Positions 1 to 13,829 of a stretch of 64,000 nt of DNA are shown piece by piece (position 1 is the first letter of the stretch; every line of letters begins with the position of its first letter). The stretch is taken from assembly GCF_008728515.1 (NCBI RefSeq), contig NC_044977.1, forward strand, positions 165,525,139-165,589,138, given 5' to 3'. Position numbers and translations under genes: made by a program. A model generated the notes under the pieces. That model did no database searches. It was given only the letters and a program-made list of their open reading frames with translations, and was not told the origin of the DNA. Origin of the DNA: Papio anubis. Its lineage: Eukaryota > Chordata > Mammalia > Primates > Cercopithecidae.

Positions 1-2604
1 AAATCTACATCCTTTGAAACATACTTAATAATCCAGCTAATCTTGAGACTAAGATACACCAGAACATTGCACAACTCAAAGCTTTCAGGAACACAAGTGT
101 CTGAGGATTCATTTACTACTTAAAGGAGCAGAGGCTTTTTCAGGTACTTATGCAGACTTGGCTCAGCATCTTTCTGAAAAACCAAGAGAAGATCTCTTAA
201 AGACCATCATCTTATGTGTACCTAAGTCAGGCGTCCTTTATCTGCAGTACTCTAGGGAGTGACATGCATTGAATGATGTCAAACATTAGAAGTAATCGTT
301 CCAGTATCTTCTTTCTTGCAATCTTCCGTCAGCACTTCTAAGAACAAGGAAATGAGCTCATCAGCATTTCAGCTCCTCCTCCTTTTTTCCCCAAACAGCT
401 CTGAGGACGCCTGAAAGGCACAACTGGGACTTCCAGTAACACACTGTAGAAGGAAGTCATTAGCTAAAAGCTTAATCACCAACTTGAGTAATCAAGAGGT
501 CCCTTTCCAACAGCTTCATAATTTTGCTGGATCTGAATTCAATATTTAGTAGCATTTACAAATACATATTTGCTTCAAAAAACTTTTCTCCAAATCCCCT
601 CTTTATTGTGCATAACCTATATTATCTTAGTTTCATGTTAAATGGAACTAAGGGGTAGTGCTGTTGTACCATTGAACTCTACTCATATCAATGCTTGTTA
701 CACTAGTAGCCCCCAAAAAGGTACTTTAATTCTAGGATTCTTGGATGTCTTTTTCTATCAGGGTAAAATACATAAACATCAGTGGGCCCTGAAAGGGTAT
801 GGACATTTTAATGTTATTTCATTGTGTAAGTAAATCCCAATTTATGGTATAGTCATTTTCCTGAAAACTGCAAAGATGTCATTTCCTCCTTAGGTAAAAT
901 GGCTAAAATTAAAGATACTGACTATGATACTAAAGGCAAAGACATCTAATAATAAATAAAGTTGAAGTTTTATGATGAGGAGAAAATTAAATAAATTTTA
1001 TCCCTGAATTGCTTGGACATTCTGGTATACCCTGACTACATAGTTATGCTTTGGTTAGTTAACATCCATTCGTCTCTTAGTGTTTGGCTCCCTCTCTCCC
1101 TTCCTCTCTTCTTCTTTAAATCTCATTTTTCCTCCTCCCCTACTACTAACATACTCACATTCTCCCACCTATTCCTAGTCCACCTTTTAGATATAAGGTG
1201 GCAGTGGAGGTCCGTATACCCATATACCCCCACATCTTCATGCCCACACCTCCACAACACAAAGCCTTAAGCATGTTGAGGAGACTCCTTCCAGTTCTTC
1301 TGTTTAGCCATTCACACTAATCTAGGATTGAGTAATAGGGTCTCTCACTAACAGTAACTCAATACGGCGTTCATGGCTCAGATTTGACCTTTGTCCCACA
1401 AAGCTATTTATAACGCAGCTATGAGAATATTTACAGTGTCTATATGCCAAAATAATGTATTTGGAATATTTAATAAAAGGAATGTATTGTATTGAGCATG
1501 AATCTTTGACTAGAAATGAACCAGTGCCTACTTGGCTACTGGCCAGCTATTCTTTGGTGAATAAATCTAAGCCTGAGTATATTAGCAATAATTATACAAA
1601 AAACCAGAAAGCTACACTACCACTTCAGATTCCCAGTGAGGTGTAAGGTACTAAGTGTCTTATCTAAAAAATGTAATGATTTTACATGTCAGAATACCTT
1701 GGTGGGAAAAGACAGTGCATTGAAAAGTAAGGTACTGTTTTCATCGTTCTTATTAAGAGCTCTCAAATTAGGTAACTTTAAAGTACCTACTTAAGCACTT
1801 AAGCAAAGATTAAAATTGCATTTATTTTGCAAATCAACTATCAGTTCAAGTATTGCTTCATTAGGCTTTTCGGAATTCACTATGGGAAGATGAAACGCTA
1901 TCATAAATTAACTATTGAACGGATACCCAGGATGTGTAACCACTACATTTTCCCTAACCATATGAAACTGCAGAGCAGACAGTTTTTCATTTGATTGTTT
2001 CAAACATAGCAATTGATGTTTCCTTGGGCAAGATGTAATACACTTATGTTTAATTATAAGAATGACTTTATTCACCATCACTTTCTATTAGGCAGACTTA
2101 TGGATTTTTGGAAATAATTCCACCATTCTTTACTATAAGCAGAATCACATTCAAGAACCATATTCTCTCTAAACCTACAAATTACATTTTAAGGTATTTT
2201 CTTGTGATTTGTTTAATTTTCCTCTGTGCGTATACTGTGCTAATTATCTAAACTTTACAATAGAAACAGTGGAGAATAACAAATGTCTGTCAATTACAGC
2301 CATTCCAAAACAACCTCTGCTTCCATGTTAAATCTTTCTGTTTGTTGTTTTCTCTACCTGTTTTAATGCAGTTGTGCTGGTATTCCATGCAAATTTGGGA
2401 AATATTTTTTCTCATAACATTTTAATAGAATTATTTTTCTGTGTTTTATAAATATTTACAAATATATTTAATATTTGCATAATATTCCATCATATAATGA
2501 ATTATTTAGTTTATGTAGCCGCATCTTAATTGTTACACATTTAAGATGATTTTGATTTTTTGCCACTTAAATATAAAAAATTGTAATGAACGTCTCTATG
2601 AAAA

Positions 2605-2975
2605 ATGTATTTATTTACTAACTAAGCAAATATGTACTGAGTGCCTATCATTTGCCATGTACTCTTCTAGATGCTGGAGATAGGCGAGTGAAGCAAATAG
2701 ACACAGGTTTTTGCCTTCATATGATTTACATCCTGATAGGAGACAAACAGTAAACAAAACAATCAATTTAAATATGTGACATGCTTGATAGTGGCAAGTT
2801 GCACATAGAAAAATAAAGCAGAGAAGGGGGAAGGAATGGGCTGCAATTTTAAATCAGTGGTCACGGGAAGTATAATTGAGAATATGGCATTTAAATAAAG
2901 ACAGAAGAGAAATGAAGATGCAATCAACTGTATGTCTTGATGAAGAACATTCCAAGCAAAGGGGACAGCAAGATG
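2605..2975 (-). mobile_element. L2 LINE fragment
   Basis: Reads as the reverse complement of the L2 3' region: a degenerate 'gcctatcatttgccatgt' stretch, then 'agacaaacagtaaacaaaac', a 'gcaattttaaat..gtggtcacgg' stretch and 'gaacattccaagcaaagggg'. Ancient, heavily mutated, no coding potential. Confidence 0.65.
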
Positions 2976-4004
2976 CTTTACTCCCATATTTGGAGTTCTT
3001 TTAAGAAGGAGTAGAATTATTGGACCAAAGATGTTAATATATACAGCTTATAACACATCTTTTTTTAAAAAAAATTACATTATCCTTCAAGCATTTTATT
3101 GGTCAGTAAAGCTCTAGTTGAAATGCCATTTGTCCATGGTAATATTTTCATAGTAATAGTTACTGTGAAATATTATAAGTTGCATGCTGCTTTCTGAATT
3201 TTTTATAATACTTAAAGTCACTCAATTTGATGGAGTAATTCAGATGCTATAATATTAATATTGCATTATTGTTACTTATTCCTATTTTTTCCTAAAGTTT
3301 AATGCTTACAAGGAAAATGAAGTATTTGTCTGATGGATTCAAAACTTATTTCACAGTGTACCTAAATGTTAAAATTTGAAATATTTGAGAGATGGCAAAT
3401 ATGAAAGAAAATTGTCTTAGCATGTATCCGAGAATGATTCCGCCTTATGACATATATTACTGTAAATAGACTATGAGACGGGCATGTGCTCATAAAATAT
3501 GAAATAGTGGTGCTTGTTTTGAACAAGGCAGGGATATTAAGAATGGAATGTTACTAAATTTAGAAACCCAGGAGAAAATTGTGAGTTCTTGATTTAGAAA
3601 CTTAATGTAATGAGAGAGTTTTTTTCCGTCTTACCAAACATGAGTTCTGCTATGTCATTCTCTCTTCTTTCCACTTTTCGAGTATGTTTTCCTAAAGTTT
3701 AAAAAAATAAAATAAAATTCTACTCTCAAAATAGAAAAGGCATTATTCACGTGGTTTGTATTTTCCATCTCAGTCCATGGTGTTAGCATTTGCCATTGGA
3801 ATTACCTCCTCTCCTCATCACTCCAATAGTTTTAAGATCAGTAAATACATAAATAATACACAATAAAACAAATATATATTAAATATAGTGAAAAGTTATT
3901 GAAATATTTTTAGATGACAGAAAACATCCTGGCTATCTGTGTCTAGATGTAATTCTTTATGTAGTCAATGTATTAAATATTTGTTGAGGACCATTATGAT
4001 GTCA

Positions 4005-4391
4005 CCCAAGCATAGAAGACCCTTCATGGTCTGGGCTCCTTATTTCTATCCTTTTATCTATCACCACTTGCTCCTCCTTCTTGTGGCTCCAGCCATACTG
4101 ACCATTTGCACTTCTTCACTGTGTCATTCTTTTCACCTCGTTTCATGATCTTTGCACTTTCTACTCCCAGAAAATAAAAATGGCAAGACCTCTCCTTAGT
4201 TCCTCTTTACCCAATGACATTTTTCTTATCCTTGAAGCATCATCTGTGAACTCTTCTGCAAAGCCGTCTTTATCCCTTATTACCCCAATTACCATGAGTC
4301 TGGGTTGGGTTTCCATCACGTACTATTTAACTTATTTCCTTCCTCCACTCTTTAACCCCGTATTATAATAGTGGGCATACACTATTATCTG

Positions 4392-4395
<4 letters not shown>
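4005..4395 (+). mobile_element. L2 LINE fragment
   Basis: Pyrimidine-rich sequence in the L2 sense direction: 'cttcatggtctgggctcc', 'ccagccatactgaccatt' and 'ctttgcactttctactccc' match the ORF2 end/3' UTR of L2. The short open frames here are chance products. Confidence 0.6.

Positions 4396-4419
<24 letters not shown>
4392..4419. repeat. (GT)n microsatellite
   Basis: About 14 uninterrupted GT units, probably length-polymorphic. Confidence 0.95.
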
Positions 4420-4422
<3 letters not shown>

Positions 4423-4652
4423 CCAGAAATAAACTTTGAGCTCTCAGAGAACATGGACCAGGCAATGCATTTATTTTTCAAATTCCACCAACAAATATAG
4501 TATTTAACCCAAAGTAGCACTAAACAAATGTCTCCTGACTAGCATAGTTCAGATAAACAAAATATAACATGTAGCTCATTGAGTTGAACAACAGCCTTAT
4601 TTCCAAAGGTAGGCTTGCATGTTTGTTTGTTTCATGTGGCCTCACAGGTAAC

Positions 4653-4679
4653 TGTGTGTGTGTGTGTGTGTGTGTGTGT
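4653..4679. repeat. (TG)n microsatellite
   Basis: About 13 TG units, some 230 bp from the GT array at 4392. Confidence 0.95.
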
Positions 4680-4759
4680 TTCTTACTCTGTCAATTTTAT
4701 TTACGCTCAAACACCCTCTAGGTGGAATTTTAACATGTTATTGGTAAATCATTCTTCTT

Positions 4760-4940
4760 TTTTAAAAAATTGTACTTTAAGTTCTAGGGTACATGTGCAC
4801 AACGTGCAGGTTTGTTACATATGTATACATGTGCCATGTTGGTGTGCTGCACCCATTAACTCATCTTACATTAGGTATATCTCCTAATGCTCTCCCTCCA
4901 GCCTCCCCCACCCCACGACAGGCCCCAGTGTGTGATGTGT
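4760..4940 (-). mobile_element. L1PA-type LINE-1, 5'-truncated 3' end
   Basis: Reverse complement of the last ~180 bp of a primate L1 3' UTR: 'actttaagttctagggtaca', 'caggtttgttacatatgtat' and 'ccatgttggtgtgctgcacc' follow a T/A-rich tail. Only the 3' UTR remains, as expected from early abortion of reverse transcription. Confidence 0.85.
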
Positions 4941-6240
4941 TTTTTGTGTTTTTTAAAATTTTTAAACAGCACAGCCTACTTTAAAGTTGCTAATTCTTAA
5001 CAAGTCATGTATCATTAAACAAAGAGCAGGTAACTTGGGAAATCCTACAGGTTTTGGCACTAGGCCCAGACCCTTGCAAACACATCAAGATCTTGTCAAG
5101 GACCCCCTTAGCGTTGGCTTACCAGAGAGCGTGGGATTAGCCCAGCAAATCTAAATGCTAGGTGTTAGGATATCATCCTTTTCTGGATGACAACCCTAAA
5201 GGGGAGACTTATGACCATACAGAGGACCAAGGAGATGCTACAGTCTCAACTCAGCTAGACATACTGGCCACCAGGCAATTAAAAATCTTTCTTATCAAAT
5301 AACTAATAAGAATTACCTAATCATTGCTAAATACTTTAATTATATCAGGCCTGATATAAATCTGATGCCATGCTTTGTGTTATGAAAAGCATATTGAAGA
5401 AGTTGAAGACACTCTCCCTGTGTTCAACAAGCCTATAAATGATTAGGGGAATTTGTCTAAGAATGGAAAACTCTTAGTGAATAGTAAAGGAGAAAAGTGG
5501 AAACCTTGTTCAAGTTGTGTAGTATAATTCCATAAGTGTAGGAAAAAAAATTTGTGGTGTATTTTGAAATTGATGTAGGGCTGGTCCATACTAGTCACTG
5601 AATTCGAAGGTATGATCAGAGAAGAGAAATGGATACGACAGTGTGATGAGAGACCATGAGTACTGAGCACCTGGAATGAGAAGGAACTTACCAAGGTGGC
5701 AACAACAAAGAAGCTGTATTTGTGATTATTTCCCCATTCGTAATTATATCTAAGCCTAGCCTTACTACAGACTAAAGGAAATCCATGGCTGGAGTGGAAT
5801 GTTTCAAGAGACCTTCCTCAAATAAGGCCGTTGAATAAAGATTATATACTTAGAAGCATAACTGAGCATAAACATGCTAGATATCTAGTATCTGCAATAT
5901 AATAGCTGGTCAGTAAATTTATGCTGCGTGTTTGAAAGTTATTGTGTCTTGGAACTGACTGCAATAGTAAATAAGACCGTGATTCCCTTGGGCTGATCAT
6001 ATATTGGCCTAGATGAAACAGATGGTCTCATCAAGAAAAATGTGAGATGTTGTCTAATTTTAAAAATTTATTGTACTTTATAGCCACAAAAATTCAAAAT
6101 ATTTAAAGTTTAGTTACTTATATTTTCTCATTTGAAACATACAAAAACTCTGAAAAGACTCCCTTCTGGCTTTTCTATCTCTTAATATTTGTAAGGCTGA
6201 CATTTCCTACTATAGTATAATTAAGAGCCAAATTGCATGT

Positions 6241-6300
6241 TAATTAATATTCATCTCAGTTTATGGATACAGAAACTGAAACTCAAAGAGTTTAAATCAC
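6241..6300 (-). mobile_element. MIR SINE fragment
   Basis: 'atacagaaactgaaactcaa' followed by 'agagtttaaatcac' resembles the MIR core in reverse orientation (gaggaaactgaggc / agaggttaagt). Short and decayed. Confidence 0.45.
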
Positions 6301-6499
6301 TTTTTTTAAAAAGGAAATATGTTTGGAAATTAAGTATAAACATATTTTGAACAGTGGAGGTAACAGTATTTTTATATTCATTATTTCCTTTAATGGTTGT
6401 AACAAGGATACAGAAGAGTGTTCAGTCTCTTGTAGCCTGTAGCCTCTTGCTTGTCAAGGAGTGCTTGTTAGTCTTTATGTGACTAGACCTCTTTCCATA

Positions 6500-7555
6500 T
6501 TTGATACTAGTGACCCCTCCTCTCTTCCTTGGCTTCCATTGTATACTGTGTTCTCCTGATTTTCCTTCTCCTTGCTGGATGTTTCTATTCAGTATCTTTT
6601 ATGAGCTCCTGTCCCTTTTCCTGTACCCTAAATGATACTCCTCCCCTGAGTATTAACCTTGATTCTCTCCTTTCTCTCCGTTGTATCACACACTCATCAT
6701 GGGAGACTGTTTTGCCACCTCGCATTTCAATGTTGGTGGCCCCCAAAACAGTATCTTGAGCCTGATGCATTCACTAAATTTATGCAAGTGAATTCAACTG
6801 TCTATAGGATATCATTCCAATGAAACATAGCTACTTAAAATACCATAAGTTGGAAAGTGAACTCATCATTTTTTCCCACTAAACCACAACCTGTTTCCTT
6901 CCTGGATTTCCCCATATTTGTGAATGATCTAGTAAGTCATAAGTTTAGGGCCCATTGCAGATGTCTGTCTGTCCCTCCATCCCTTGATAAAATCAAACTC
7001 GAAACTCTGTATGGTCCACCTCCTAACCACTTATTTTTGCACTCTCCCTTATTATTATTGTCACTGCTTCTTTAGTTTTGGTCACCATCAGCTCTCTCTA
7101 GACTACTACAATCCCTGACTAACTTCCTTCTCTACCTACAGTCTTGAGATTTATTTACTAGGCTATAAATAGGTTTTTGTTGTTGTTTTAATAAAGTATA
7201 TGTCTGATCATATCATGTCTCTGCTTAAATCTCTTCCATCACTTGCTACTCTTTAAATAAATGCAGACTTGCTGCCTCCATCTTCTTCCCTTTTGCCTTG
7301 ATAATTCTTATTAATCCTTTAGGATGTAGTTCGCTTGTTATCTCTTGTGTGCCTGCCTCAAGCTTCACCTCCCAAGTCTGTGTTAGCTATTTTTTTCTTG
7401 GCATTCCCATAACATTCATCACATGACTTTATAATTTCCTAATTGCTTGTCTGTATCCTCTACTAAACTACAATTCCTTTTAATGCAGAAACAGAGTGTT
7501 TGTACTCCCAGAATTCAGCTAATCATGTACATATTAGGTGTTCATAAATACTGGT
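6500..7555 (+). mobile_element. L2 LINE, long degenerate copy
   Basis: L2 in sense direction over about 1 kb: 'tctagactactacaatccct', 'tctgatcatatcatgtctct', then 'gcttaaatctcttccatcac', and the 3' end 'ttaggtgttcataaatactg'. Only decayed coding remnants remain; the short open frames inside it are incidental. Confidence 0.65.
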
Positions 7556-7559
7556 TGCG

Positions 7560-7690
7560 TAAACAGTTGAAGGGCAACCATTATTCGTTTCATTTTACTT
7601 AAGTGAAAACTGGAACTTAGGAAAGATAATTAACTTTCCATAGGACACACTGCTACTGAGTGAGAGAGCGGGATTAGGACATATTTTATT
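7560..7690 (-). mobile_element. MIR SINE fragment
   Basis: Degenerate match to reverse MIR: 'cattttacttaagtgaaaac', 'gataattaactttccatagg', 'cacactgctactgagtgaga'. It directly follows the L2 3' end. Confidence 0.5.
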
Positions 7691-8103
7691 TTGTAAATGT
7701 TTTATTTTATATTTTATTTTAAAGCTAATATTCATCTCATGGCATTTTATCATATAATCATATTATTACTAAGCTAAGATTATAATTTTAAAGAATAAAA
7801 TACAAAGAATGTATACATAGTTTAAATTTGCTAATGTATTGCCCACAGCCTTATGATTATTGTGGTCTCCATGGACATCGGTAATTTTGGTGATATTTCT
7901 TTGGAGGAAACTTTGAACATTTTAAATTTACATTGGATAATCCAAAAAGTGCAATGGGAAGAGTGAAGACACTCAAAATACACTGCCTTGGGACAAAAGT
8001 TTAAGATACTAAACAAGAAGCAACTCTCATTCCCATTTTTGGGAGACCAATAGTGAACAAAGAGGAGATGTCCAAAATTAGTGACTTAAAAAATTATGAA
8101 GAC

Positions 8104-8385
8104 GGCCGGGCGCGGTGGCTCAAGCCTGTAATCCCAGCACTTTGGGAGGCCGAGGCGGGCGGATCACGAGGTCAGGAGATCAAGACCATCCTGGCTAACA
8201 TGGTGAAACCCCGTCTCTACTAAAAATACAAAAAACTAGCCGGGCGTGGTGGCGGGCGCCTGTAGTCCCAGCTACTCGGAGGCTGAGGCAGGAGAATGGC
8301 CTGAACCTGGGAGGCGGAGCTTGCAGTGAGCCGAGATCGCGCCACTGCACTCCAGCCTGGGTGACACAGCGCGAGACTCCGTCTC

Positions 8386-8410
<25 letters not shown>
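8104..8410 (+). mobile_element. AluY (AluYR-like), full length
   Basis: Complete Alu from GGCCGGGCGC to a ~28-A tail, with both monomers and the middle A-rich linker. It is flanked by a perfect 16-bp target-site duplication, aaaaaattatgaagac, at 8088-8103 and 8409-8424 (the second merges with the tail). It carries 'ggctcaagcctgtaatccc' and 'aaaactagccgggcg', variants I associate with Old World monkey AluYR. Low divergence and the intact duplication point to a recent insertion. Confidence 0.95.
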
Positions 8411-8416
<6 letters not shown>

Positions 8417-9847
8417 ATGAAGACATAAAAAGGTCATTTGATGGGTACACAGCAATACTGTGCACAGGTAAGGCAGAGAATGAGATTGTACAACCGTAAA
8501 CATACATGGAAGAAGGTAGACAGAGTGTCCCTTATTGTGTATAAGTTGTCAATAGAAGCAAATGTCTGGAATACAATGGGAATCTAGAATGTAAGTTGTA
8601 TACCTTTGCTATGCTAGGCAGTGATGAATCCCGGAAGAAATAGCAGGAAGGTTAACAGCTGTAGCAGCCAACAGAAATATTGTTTTCAAAGAACTAGGAT
8701 AAAAGATATTAGTGACAAGGAGACAAATGAAACGATGATATTTTCTGTTGGTTGCTGAAATACATTTCTGCTGTACAGGATCCACATCAGGATCCATCTA
8801 GTGATAAACACACACTTTTTTAAGGTCCCTGATCAGGGCATTGAGTGAATTTGTGCATATTTATTGGAGAGGTGAGAATATGTGGTCAATTTCAGGTAAT
8901 CTCGATGTATTCTGAGATGATTAAGAGTCCAAGGGTGGTTATAGCCATTTAAATCAGACGTAGGGACATTTTCTTTTTATCCAATATATTTATGCTAAAG
9001 AATGATCTGGTTTTTCCTGAAGTTCAAAGTTCCACAGCTATCCTATATTTTATTAGCTACATCTGGCAAGTATATAGCAGTGACCTCAATGGATCATACT
9101 AATGCCCTGGTTTTAGCAAGTGACACTAAGAGGTCCAGTGCCCAGGAGGAGCTGCAAGAGTGGTATATATTGAGATGATACTGATCAACATTTGACTGGG
9201 CATTGAAAAAGAAAAACTTATTTATGAGTGCTGTCATCCATGGTAGATGGTGGAGAACTGTGTGAATTCCTTGTTCATAATGATAAAAGTCACATTTTGA
9301 TTGAATTTTCAAGACCAACCATCAAAAGACTATTCTCAAAAGGCTGAGAACCATTAAAATGCTGTTAGTGAAAGGAAGAGGGCAGTGGTTTTTGCTTTGT
9401 TAGTGTTAATAAGCTGTTTGAACAAGTGCTCAACAATAATTCAGTGCATTATGGGATATGAAAATGTATTTCTCTTTATTTTATTTCTTGCCTAATGTTC
9501 TGGGTAGTGTATTGAGATGGGAGAGGTGTATGTGAGGCGGGGAGGTGTGCGTGTTGGGGGTGGTTCTCTTAGATAATCATTCAGGAACTGAGACTGACAG
9601 TGGTTCTACCATCTTTAATGAGTGGCTAGTAATGTCACTCTATTTTTCTTCATTCCAGCCAACAAAAGAGCGTAGAAAAGCAAATGTGCACAATTTTATG
9701 GGCAAACCATAAAATTTGCACATATAGATTTCATTACAAGAGCTCAGTCATGTGACCATAAGTAGTTGCAAAGATGGCTGGAAAGTGTCATTCCAGCTAC
9801 AATCTTATTGCTCTGAAGAAAGCAGAAGTGAATTTGATGGTCAGTTG

Positions 9848-9875
9848 TTTTTTTTTTTTTTTTTTTTTTTTTTTT
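9848..9875. repeat. poly(T) tract, 28 T
   Basis: Uninterrupted run of 28 T without a recognisable retroelement body next to it. It could be an old tail or simple expansion. Confidence 0.85.
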
Positions 9876-10876
9876 GCCACTGTGTTTTTCATCGTACAAT
9901 AGAGTTGCACTACGGGACTTTTAGATAGAAAGAAAAGTAGACAAGGATAGCAAGGGACTGTTTTAAGTATTAGAAGCAATCTTTCCCATCATTTTGTCTC
10001 AAAGAAAATGTGGGGTAAAATGTGAGATAGGTGAGCACACTCTGCCATGCTCTGTATTGTTCTTAGTTTCTTTGTTTCTCCCATAGAGTGGGAATGTTGT
10101 GATTTGAATGTGATTTTAGTATTTTAAGGAACATAACAACATGACCACTGGATGTAAGTCAACCACTTCATCTATTATTTAACTGAAGATATCACGATCT
10201 ATTTTAACACCGAAGAAAAAGGTGATATATTGGATTTAATGAGAAATGATACGTTATGATGATATACTTTATGGTGACAAGTTCTTTGGGGCACAATTTT
10301 GACTCTACATGAATTATCCTTTACTCGAAACTTCAGAACCTAATATCAACATAAAAAAATTATCCTTGCAAAACAAATAAATATACGCTATTTCTTCACA
10401 GTCCCTAGAGTTTAGCTGTTGCATGTTTTAAAGGTATTTCAAGTCTCATGCATCACAGACACCTAGACAGTTCTTCGCAAGTAGTGAGGTCTGTAGGTAC
10501 ACAAAGGCAAGTAATTTACATGTTCCTTAAAGGTGCCACATAAAAGTAAGAAGAAAAATAGTAAGCAGCTTTGGAGGGTGTATTTGATCAGATCAAGTAC
10601 TATCTTGGGCAATTTTATTAACATAATACAAATTAATCTTTACTTATCACGAAGAAGGTATTTCGTAACAGATTGAAAATCTGAATTGACCATACACATG
10701 AAAAGCCTCATTAAAATTTAAATATAGAGTACATGACTAGTAGCAATCCTTTTAAACAAGTTAAGAAGAAGTTATGTTTGAATCTCTTGAATGGCAAGGG
10801 AGATATTCTTGCCTGTATTTAAATAAGTATTTAGCATAGCATTAGTACTGACAAGCGTTCAAATGCTAAATAAGAA

Positions 10877-11190
10877 GGCTGGGCACAGTGGCTCACGCCT
10901 GTAATCCCAGCACTTTGGGAGGCCACGGCGGGCAGATCATGAGGCCAGGAGATCGAGGTCATCCTGGCCAACATGGTGAAACCCCGTCTCTACTAAAATA
11001 CAAAAAATTAGTCAGGTGTGGTGGCATGCACCTGTAGTCCCAGCTACTCGGGAGGTTGAGGCAGGAGAACTGCTTGAACCTGGGAGGTGGAGGTTGCAGT
11101 GAGCGGAGATTGTGCCACTGCACTCCAGTCTGGTGACAGAGCAACACTCTGTCTCAAAAGAAAAAAAGAAAAAAGAAAAGAAAAGAAGAC
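10877..11190 (+). mobile_element. AluS-like, full length
   Basis: Full dimeric Alu starting 'ggctgggcacagtggctcac' and ending in an A-rich tail with interspersed G. More diverged than the copy at 8104. No clear target-site duplication was found. Confidence 0.9.
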
Positions 11191-11862
11191 AACATTAACG
11201 TGAGTAACAGAATTCATCAAAATCACCCCAAGTCAAGCAACATACAAGTGACAGCCAAATATCACATTTGCATTACTCAATGTTTGGAGCTATGCCTCAG
11301 AAAACAATTCCTGGAATAAAGCCTTAGGCTTATAGTTTGTGGCAGTGTTCAGTCCTGAGTAACCTGAATATTGTAGCACCTTCTGACTCTAACCCCAGTA
11401 AAGACACTTTGGTTTCATCCATATTGCTGGGGGGGGGGAAACCCAGAAAACTATGTCAGTGTAATAAAAGGTTATTTTGAGGATAATAACTTTCCTGAGT
11501 ATATGGGTAGATCATTTCTAACAAACAGCTGTGTTTATGTAGTTTTGCTTATTAACCCTTATATCAACAACCTATACCCTATGAGGAATAAGTACAGAAA
11601 CACACAGCATTGGTAAGTTTTGAGAGTTATGTTTTGCTGCCTCTAGAATATCACTGAGAAGCTCTAGATACTATATTTATATAAACAGATACAGGAACAG
11701 TGTCTTTCCTTCCCTCCTGAAATAATATACAAAAAGAGGATAAACTGTGTAAGAACCTAAAAACGAAACTTTAAACATGAAATATGAACAAATAAAAATG
11801 ACTGGCAACTTCACATTTTTGGAGATTCTGGCTCTAATTGGAAACTCTTTTGATAGTGTATA

Positions 11863-11912
11863 TTTCCAACCCATGGATCTTACCTCCTGATTTCCAACCC
11901 ATGGATCTTACC
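11863..11912. repeat. tandem duplication, 28-bp period
   Basis: A 22-base block beginning tttccaacccatggat occurs at 11863-11884 and identically at 11891-11912, separated by 'tcctga'. This is a local replication-slippage duplication, recent because the copies are identical. Confidence 0.9.
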
Positions 11913-12729
11913 AACCCTAATTCTGACTATAGGCCAGGTGTACTTCAGCACTAACAGGCTCTGTAATTCCTCCTAGCCCACTGAATTCTTGTTCTTTCTT
12001 ATTGATTTCCTGTGGCTGTTTGGATTTTGAATTCTGTTTGTGGTGTTGTTCATCTTTTTGGCTTTGGTGATCGAGCTACCACAATGAAATTCTTGGCTAT
12101 TAAATACCTAGTGATATTGACTTGACTGGTCATTAGGCTATACCCTCTACTCAAGTAACTCTGGGGGAGAATTAATAAAATGTAAACCCTATTTTGCTTC
12201 CTAGCTTGCCTTTTGGTTTCAGTGACCTGAATTACAACACAGCTAGAGTGAACAGCACTTAGTGCCAAGTTTGGCATTATTGCTTGAGCTCATACATTTC
12301 CGAAATCACATGGGTGTGGCTTGATGCTATTGATCTTTTTGTGATTTTACTGTTCACAGTTATTAAAAATAGACTGAATTATTGTAACCACAAGTAGAAA
12401 TGAAATTCTAGCATAACACAAAAATATGAGCAATTTCTACTGATGGCGTTCATAAAAATAACGATGAAATCATAATGTGCTTAAGTGAGAATCTATTTTT
12501 CTCTTAATTGAGCATAGTTCTGTTATTTCAAATATAGAACATTTTATTCTATTTCACTTTTAATAGAATACCTCATATTTATGAGTAAATCATATTCAAA
12601 TTTTACTTTTAAAGTTAAATATATTAGTTATGTTTTAAATGTTCTTGAGAGTCCTTAAAAAATAGTTTGTGAACACTTCTATTTCTGACTGTGCTGGAAA
12701 TGTGGAAAAACTAGCATCTGACAAATAAG

Positions 12730-13440
12730 CCATTGGAACAAAATACAGAGATCATAAATGAATCTGCACATATATGATCATGAACACCTGATTTATGTCA
12801 AAGGTGCCACTGCAACGTTTTGGAGAAATCGTGTCTTCAGAAATAGTGCTGGATCAATTGGATATCTGTCTGGAAAATGTAAATCTTGACTCTTGCATCA
12901 CACCATATACAAAATCAATTGTAGCTGTGTTGTAGACAAATTATAAAAGTTAAAAAATAAAGCTTTTATAACACATCACAGTGGAATATCTTAATGACCT
13001 TGGGGTAGGCAGAAATTACCTGAACATGACACAATTTATATGAAAATGCAGCACAACTCCTGCAAATGAGAAAGAATGCTGAGGGTGGGGGAGATTTTCC
13101 CTAGACAAAAGTTCTGAATTGATGCTCATAAATAAGAATATACAAATATGAAAGTAGTTTGTGCTCAACATTATTAATCATAAGGAAAATTAAAATAACT
13201 TCACTACTACCAGAATGGCTAAAAGGGAAATAAAGGAAAAAAAAAATCAGAAATTGCCAAGGATTGGAGGAATATAAAGAGCAACATGAAATTTCATACA
13301 CTGCATATAAGAATGTGAATTAGTATAGTCTTCCTATTAAACTCTTTGCCAGTGTCTATTAAACTAGAATATATACATACTTGCTGACCCAGCAATTGGA
13401 TTAATAGAATCAATGGACATACACACCCTACTGATTTAAA
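12730..13440 (+). mobile_element. ancient L1M fragment (ORF2 3' part)
   Basis: Sense-strand decayed L1 ORF2: 'tttatgtcaaaggtgccact', 'agtgctggatcaattggata', 'cttgcatcacaccatataca', 'agaatggctaaaagggaaat' and 'gctgacccagcaattggatt' follow in the order found in L1. No open frame survives. Confidence 0.7.
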
Positions 13441-13829
13441 TGAAATTAATCTATGAGATTCAGGACAATTGTTATGTTTTGAAAGTTAATGGCTAGACAG
13501 GATCATAAAAGAGGCTTCTGGAGTTCTGATTCCAGTTATATCTCTATCCATTGTTGGCTACAAAGATGGTTAGCTTTGGGAAATTCTTTAAACTGTCCCT
13601 TTAAGATTAGTGCATTTTACAGTATATATGCTATTCTTGAAATACAACATTTTTTAAAATGTTGAGCAATTTTGTACATGGAAACCTATAGTTTAAATGC
13701 TAAATATTATCTGTATATGATTCTAAAAATTAACTAAGTTTCAAAAAACTTAGATATTACTAAAAGAATCTCTTTCCTGAGCTGGAAGGAGGGTAAGAAT
13801 TATAGTAAATAATGTTTTGGTGGCAGTAT

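Noticed and set aside
4332..4520. Frame with a His-Thr repeat
   Set aside because: The repeat is simply the (GT)n microsatellite read on the minus strand.
8430..9360. Possible endogenous retrovirus interior
   Set aside because: The composition is suggestive but no gag, pol or LTR motif could be recognised, so it is left unclassified.
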